Origin: Thermoproteota archaeon
Lineage (GTDB): Archaea > Korarchaeota > Korarchaeia > Korarchaeales > Korarchaeaceae
NCBI GenBank assembly: GCA_003661265.1
Contig: QMVU01000002.1
Coordinates: 1 to 16,131, forward strand
Direction of reading: 5' to 3'
DNA: 16,131 nt
Part shown: positions 12,990-16,131 of the stretch, one piece after another
Layout: every line of letters begins with the position of its first letter
Position numbering within the stretch: the stretch's first letter is position 1
The notes under the pieces: model-generated
Databases searched by the model: none
Told to the model about the DNA's origin: nothing
What the model saw: the letters and a program-made list of their open reading frames with translations, nothing else
Translations under genes and position numbers: made by a program

Positions 12990-13640
12990 ATGAGAAATAA
13001 TTATTACCCGGAGCGTAGTGGTTCACCTGCCATGAAGAAAGCATTTTATGCCCTCATAGTGCTGCTCTCATTGACAGTAGGGCTCTCCCTCAGAATGAAC
13101 GCTCAAAGGCCTCCATCCTCATCTGTGTCGGTAAGTCTCAACTTTATCGTCGGTCGCAAGTCCTCGGAGGCCCACATCCACGTGAAGGTGGTTGGAGAGA
13201 CCATGGTTTCGTCCGTGAAGAGCCTGCTCGGGGAGAAAGCTGAAGTTTTTCTATCTAAGGAAGCAGGGATCCCGAAGGAGTTCGTTAAAGTGAACTTTGG
13301 GGAAAAGGAGGCGGAAATATCGCTTGAGATCGTGGGATGTTCTCCTCCAAATGATGGGATAGATTTCGTCATTCAGAGCGACATAGGCGAGGTTATCTCA
13401 GCTTTCCTGGAAAAACTGGGCCTTTCTGGGGTACCTGTGAACCTGTCGATCCTAATAAGCCTGCCAAAGGGGGCAGAAGTGAAGGAGCTTGAAGTTTCTC
13501 CGGGAAGTTCATTTAACACTCAGGTAGAGGGATGCTCGATCATAATATCCTCAAAGTTCCCTCTTTCCATGAGCAAAGGCTCACTCTCCCTTTACATAAG
13601 GTACTCGATGCCTGGGTCCAAGAGGATCCCAGGGGAGTAG
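12990..13640 (+). CDS. Secreted or membrane-anchored protein, function unknown
   Basis: With ATG 12990 the product has 216 residues. A signal sequence or anchor lies at about residues 15-37 (MKKAFYALIVLLSLTVGLSL after a 14-residue polar lead). The rest is beta-rich and alternates hydrophobic and charged residues, with two cysteines (in VGCSPP and VEGCS) that could pair outside the cell. There is no C-terminal membrane helix and it ends SMPGSKRIPGE, so it is not itself an obvious sortase substrate. It sits between the exosortase-like gene and the large surface protein, with six bases before the latter, so it is probably an accessory of the same system. I recognise no family. Confidence 0.72.
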   Translation: MRNNYYPERSGSPAMKKAFYALIVLLSLTVGLSLRMNAQRPPSSSVSVSLNFIVGRKSSEAHIHVKVVGETMVSSVKSLLGEKAEVFLSKEAGIPKEFVKVNFGEKEAEISLEIVGCSPPNDGIDFVIQSDIGEVISAFLEKLGLSGVPVNLSILISLPKGAEVKELEVSPGSSFNTQVEGCSIIISSKFPLSMSKGSLSLYIRYSMPGSKRIPGE

Positions 13641-13646
13641 GTTGCC

Positions 13647-16131
13647 ATGAAGTCGAGGATCCTGTCAATCTTGATCCTAGCTCTGCTTCTACTTAACGCC
13701 CTCCACGTACGGAAGATCTCCACCGCTACTTCTCCAGATGGGCAGTGGCTGTGCGTCCAGGGCTCTGGTGCTCCAGCCCAGTTTGGGGATTATTACAGCG
13801 CCAGCGACGGGGGAGACACTTACTACTCCTTCTACATAGAGGTTCCCCCTGGTACCTCCGTTCTAGACATAGACATATTCGATCCAGACGTTGGGCTAGG
13901 GGGGTCTGGAGAGGTACCGCTAAACAGGGACAGGCGGAGAGGGGGATCTTGGGACACCTCAACAAAGTACACGCTATACGATCCAAGCGGAACCGAAGTC
14001 ATATCTGTTATAGGTGATTCTACAGGTCCAGCAGGAAGCGATGGTGTATGGTGGGACTTCTACGAGGTTTCCAACCCTGCAAGTGGCATATGGGAGCTCA
14101 GGATCGACTCCTCCAGCGCAGTCACTACGGGAAACGACATAAACTATTTCGGGCTGAGGGCAAACGGGCTGAACATTTATGCCTATAGGATAAGCGTTGG
14201 GACAAACCCCTCCCTCTCCAGAAAGTACGACCTCTACCTGTACGTTCACAAGGGCTGTCAGTTTAGCGTGAGGGAGTGGGACTGGGACTCCGATTCAAGC
14301 GGGAGCCAGGGTTTCATAAGGGTTACAAGCCCCTCAGGCAGGTTCTCGGTGGAGTACGATGATTCGGACCTCTCCCCAAATGCCGCTTGGAACTCCCACA
14401 CGATCTCCGGTTGGACCTACGATAAGGAGTCCGATGACTACGGGCTATGGCACTTCGAGGTAAACATAACCTACTACGGCAGAGGGGGGAACTACGGCGT
14501 CGTCGAAGCCTATGACTTCGAGGGAAATCCCATCAAGATATACCTTCCATCCGACACAGGAGGACCCCCATCAAAGCCCACGCTATCCAAGGAGTGCACG
14601 GTAATATCGGGACCTGATCCTCCCAACGTAGGAGTCACTAGCACGGTGGAGGTAAGGGTAGAAGTATCGAACCCAACCTCCCAGACGCTTAACAGCGTCT
14701 CCGTCGTTGACTACGTCTCATCTGATGTCGCATGGGAGGATGCCCTCACCACAACGCAGGGTGCTGCCTCGTACGACCCAGGCACCGGAAGGATAGACTG
14801 GAACATCGGTTCCCTGTCTCCGGGCTCTTCTGCCGAGATGAGCTACAGGGTTTCGGTGACACCAAGCTCAAGTGACCAGCAACTCTCAATAAACTTGCCA
14901 CCAGGCCCTCAGGGAACTAAAGCCAGTTACACTTCCCCGGTAACGAGCCTTTCTGAGACCATAGGTCCCATATGTAACCTGAAGCTCACTTCATCCCCAG
15001 CAGAGATCAAGCAACTCCATTTAAGGGATAGTTACTCGCTAAAGACCTCAAAAGGAAGCTCTTCATTGAGTGAAAGCATACTTAATGGGGAATCCAGTAC
15101 ATGGACCCAAACTCCTGCTTTTGCAGCCGATTTAAACGTTGAAGGGGACATCACGGTTCTCCTCTACATAGTCCCCCATCGGAGCTTCTTCTTCATTCTA
15201 GTTTTCTACCCGGACGTGAGGGTTACCCTGTCCTATGATGGGAACTCTTACACCAGCACAATCTACGACATAACGTCGGCAGGATGGTACACCTTCTCCT
15301 TCCCCGGCATTACCAACATTCCCCAAGGAAGTTCCATCACCCTAACTGTGGAAGTTTTGCCCGACGGGATCTTCAACTGGAGACCTTGGGTGGAGATCTA
15401 CTATAACTCCCAGACTTACGACTCTAGGGTCGAAATACCCACCTCCTCATACGTTGATGTGGAGTGGGTGAAGACCTACGACTCCTCTAACGTGGAGAGA
15501 TCGACGTTCTCTACGGGTGAGACCGTCGTTGTGAGGGCGAAGGTGAATGATCCCTTTGGATCTGGAGACATTGCGGGAGCCTGGATCACCGTATATTTCC
15601 CGGATCATACGAAGGCGGTCGATAACCAACCGATGAGCGTAGAAACTGTTGATCCGAGCACTCCCTCCCTCTACAAGATCTTTAGATACGATTATTCCAT
15701 ACCTCTGACAGCGCCAACTGGCACGTACCTCATAGTCGTGGTGGCCAACGAGACAAACGGGGTCTTCAGCTCCTACTCGACGACCATCACGGTAGTCTTG
15801 GGAGGGGTCATGTTCGAGCCAAACCAGTCGTTTTCAGCACCAGCCGGCTCAAACGTAACCTATAACGTTTACGTATTTAATACTGGACAGGCTAGCGACG
15901 TATTTGACCTCGGGGAGACGGCAAACCAGACAGTTGGCGTCGACATATGGCTAGATGTGGACTGGTTGGGAGGAGGGGACGTGCACATAGCCTACGACGC
16001 CGACGGGGATGGCGTGTGGGAAGCTGTTTACGCAGATGCGAATGCAAACGGAAAGCCCGATGTTAGCGTAGCTTCTAACTCAAACGTCACCTTGATAGTT
16101 ACCGTCATACTTCCATCTACCGTATCCGGCT
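13647..16131 (+). CDS. Very large secreted surface protein (partial, runs off the window)
   Basis: The frame is open from ATG 13647 to the last base, giving at least 828 residues. A signal peptide is visible (MKSRILSILILALLLLNALH, then a likely cut near residue 28). The body is rich in Ser, Thr, Tyr, Trp, Asp and Gly, with beta-sandwich character. Residues about 330-410 match a DUF11-like repeat (VEVRVEVSNPTSQTLNSVSV ... GRIDWNIGSLSPGSSAEMSY). Near residues 735-760 is a second such module (FEPNQSF ... NVTYNVYVFNTGQASDVFDL), and near 784-806 a DADGDGVWEAVYADANANGK segment with calcium-binding-like aspartates. Several Asn-X-Ser/Thr sequons (NIT, NQT, NVT) are present. It is probably an S-layer-like or appendage protein and the candidate substrate of the exosortase-like enzyme; the C-terminal sorting tag would lie beyond the window. 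GGGGAG (13632-13637) precedes the ATG. Confidence 0.85.
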   Translation, partial: MKSRILSILILALLLLNALHVRKISTATSPDGQWLCVQGSGAPAQFGDYYSASDGGDTYYSFYIEVPPGTSVLDIDIFDPDVGLGGSGEVPLNRDRRRGGSWDTSTKYTLYDPSGTEVISVIGDSTGPAGSDGVWWDFYEVSNPASGIWELRIDSSSAVTTGNDINYFGLRANGLNIYAYRISVGTNPSLSRKYDLYLYVHKGCQFSVREWDWDSDSSGSQGFIRVTSPSGRFSVEYDDSDLSPNAAWNSHTISGWTYDKESDDYGLWHFEVNITYYGRGGNYGVVEAYDFEGNPIKIYLPSDTGGPPSKPTLSKECTVISGPDPPNVGVTSTVEVRVEVSNPTSQTLNSVSVVDYVSSDVAWEDALTTTQGAASYDPGTGRIDWNIGSLSPGSSAEMSYRVSVTPSSSDQQLSINLPPGPQGTKASYTSPVTSLSETIGPICNLKLTSSPAEIKQLHLRDSYSLKTSKGSSSLSESILNGESSTWTQTPAFAADLNVEGDITVLLYIVPHRSFFFILVFYPDVRVTLSYDGNSYTSTIYDITSAGWYTFSFPGITNIPQGSSITLTVEVLPDGIFNWRPWVEIYYNSQTYDSRVEIPTSSYVDVEWVKTYDSSNVERSTFSTGETVVVRAKVNDPFGSGDIAGAWITVYFPDHTKAVDNQPMSVETVDPSTPSLYKIFRYDYSIPLTAPTGTYLIVVVANETNGVFSSYSTTITVVLGGVMFEPNQSFSAPAGSNVTYNVYVFNTGQASDVFDLGETANQTVGVDIWLDVDWLGGGDVHIAYDADGDGVWEAVYADANANGKPDVSVASNSNVTLIVTVILPSTVSG

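Noticed and set aside
13974..14249. Minus-strand frame and other short frames within the large surface protein gene
   Set aside because: The plus frame is open for 828 codons with a signal peptide and recognisable modules; the others are shadows.

Overview
The window looks like a chromosomal segment of a thermophilic archaeon. Genes start with ATG, GTG or TTG. Several starts are preceded by archaeal-type ribosome binding sites (GGAGGTGATC and shorter forms), others sit close behind an AT-rich TATA-like box with almost no leader. Arginine is mostly AGG/AGA and isoleucine often ATA. The protein families are typical of the TACK/Korarchaeota area of the tree, but that placement is a guess from style and not a computed result.

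Left part (1-4449): the tail of an upstream gene, a two-helix membrane protein of unknown role, a small charged protein on the minus strand, then a tightly coupled trio: a Roadblock/LC7-domain protein, a TldD-family protein and a TldE/PmbA-family protein. The TldD-like member has lost the HExxxH zinc motif that defines the catalytic subunit.

Middle part (4458-9447): a DUF4349-type membrane-anchored coiled-coil protein; a probable two-gene unit made of a ribbon-helix-helix protein with a convincing operator in front of it and a TIGR04076-like cysteine protein; a divergent membrane-bound serine protease of the SDH/ClpP-like type; a PurM/HypE-like ATP-binding enzyme; a 57-residue gene with a strong ribosome binding site; a four-helix membrane protein; and about 460 bases with no convincing gene.

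Right part (9448-16131): one long plus-strand operon, with genes overlapping or separated by only a few bases. In order it encodes a processive-type family 2 glycosyltransferase, two bactofilin-like beta-solenoid proteins (the first with a membrane anchor), an exosortase/archaeosortase-like membrane transpeptidase candidate with a Cys-Arg-His set, possibly a 22-codon mini-gene, a secreted or anchored 216-residue protein, and a very large secreted surface protein that runs off the window. The most economical reading is a cell-surface assembly system: a polysaccharide or glycolipid synthase, a solenoid scaffold, a C-terminal sorting enzyme and its large surface substrate. This cluster is the most interesting part of the window.
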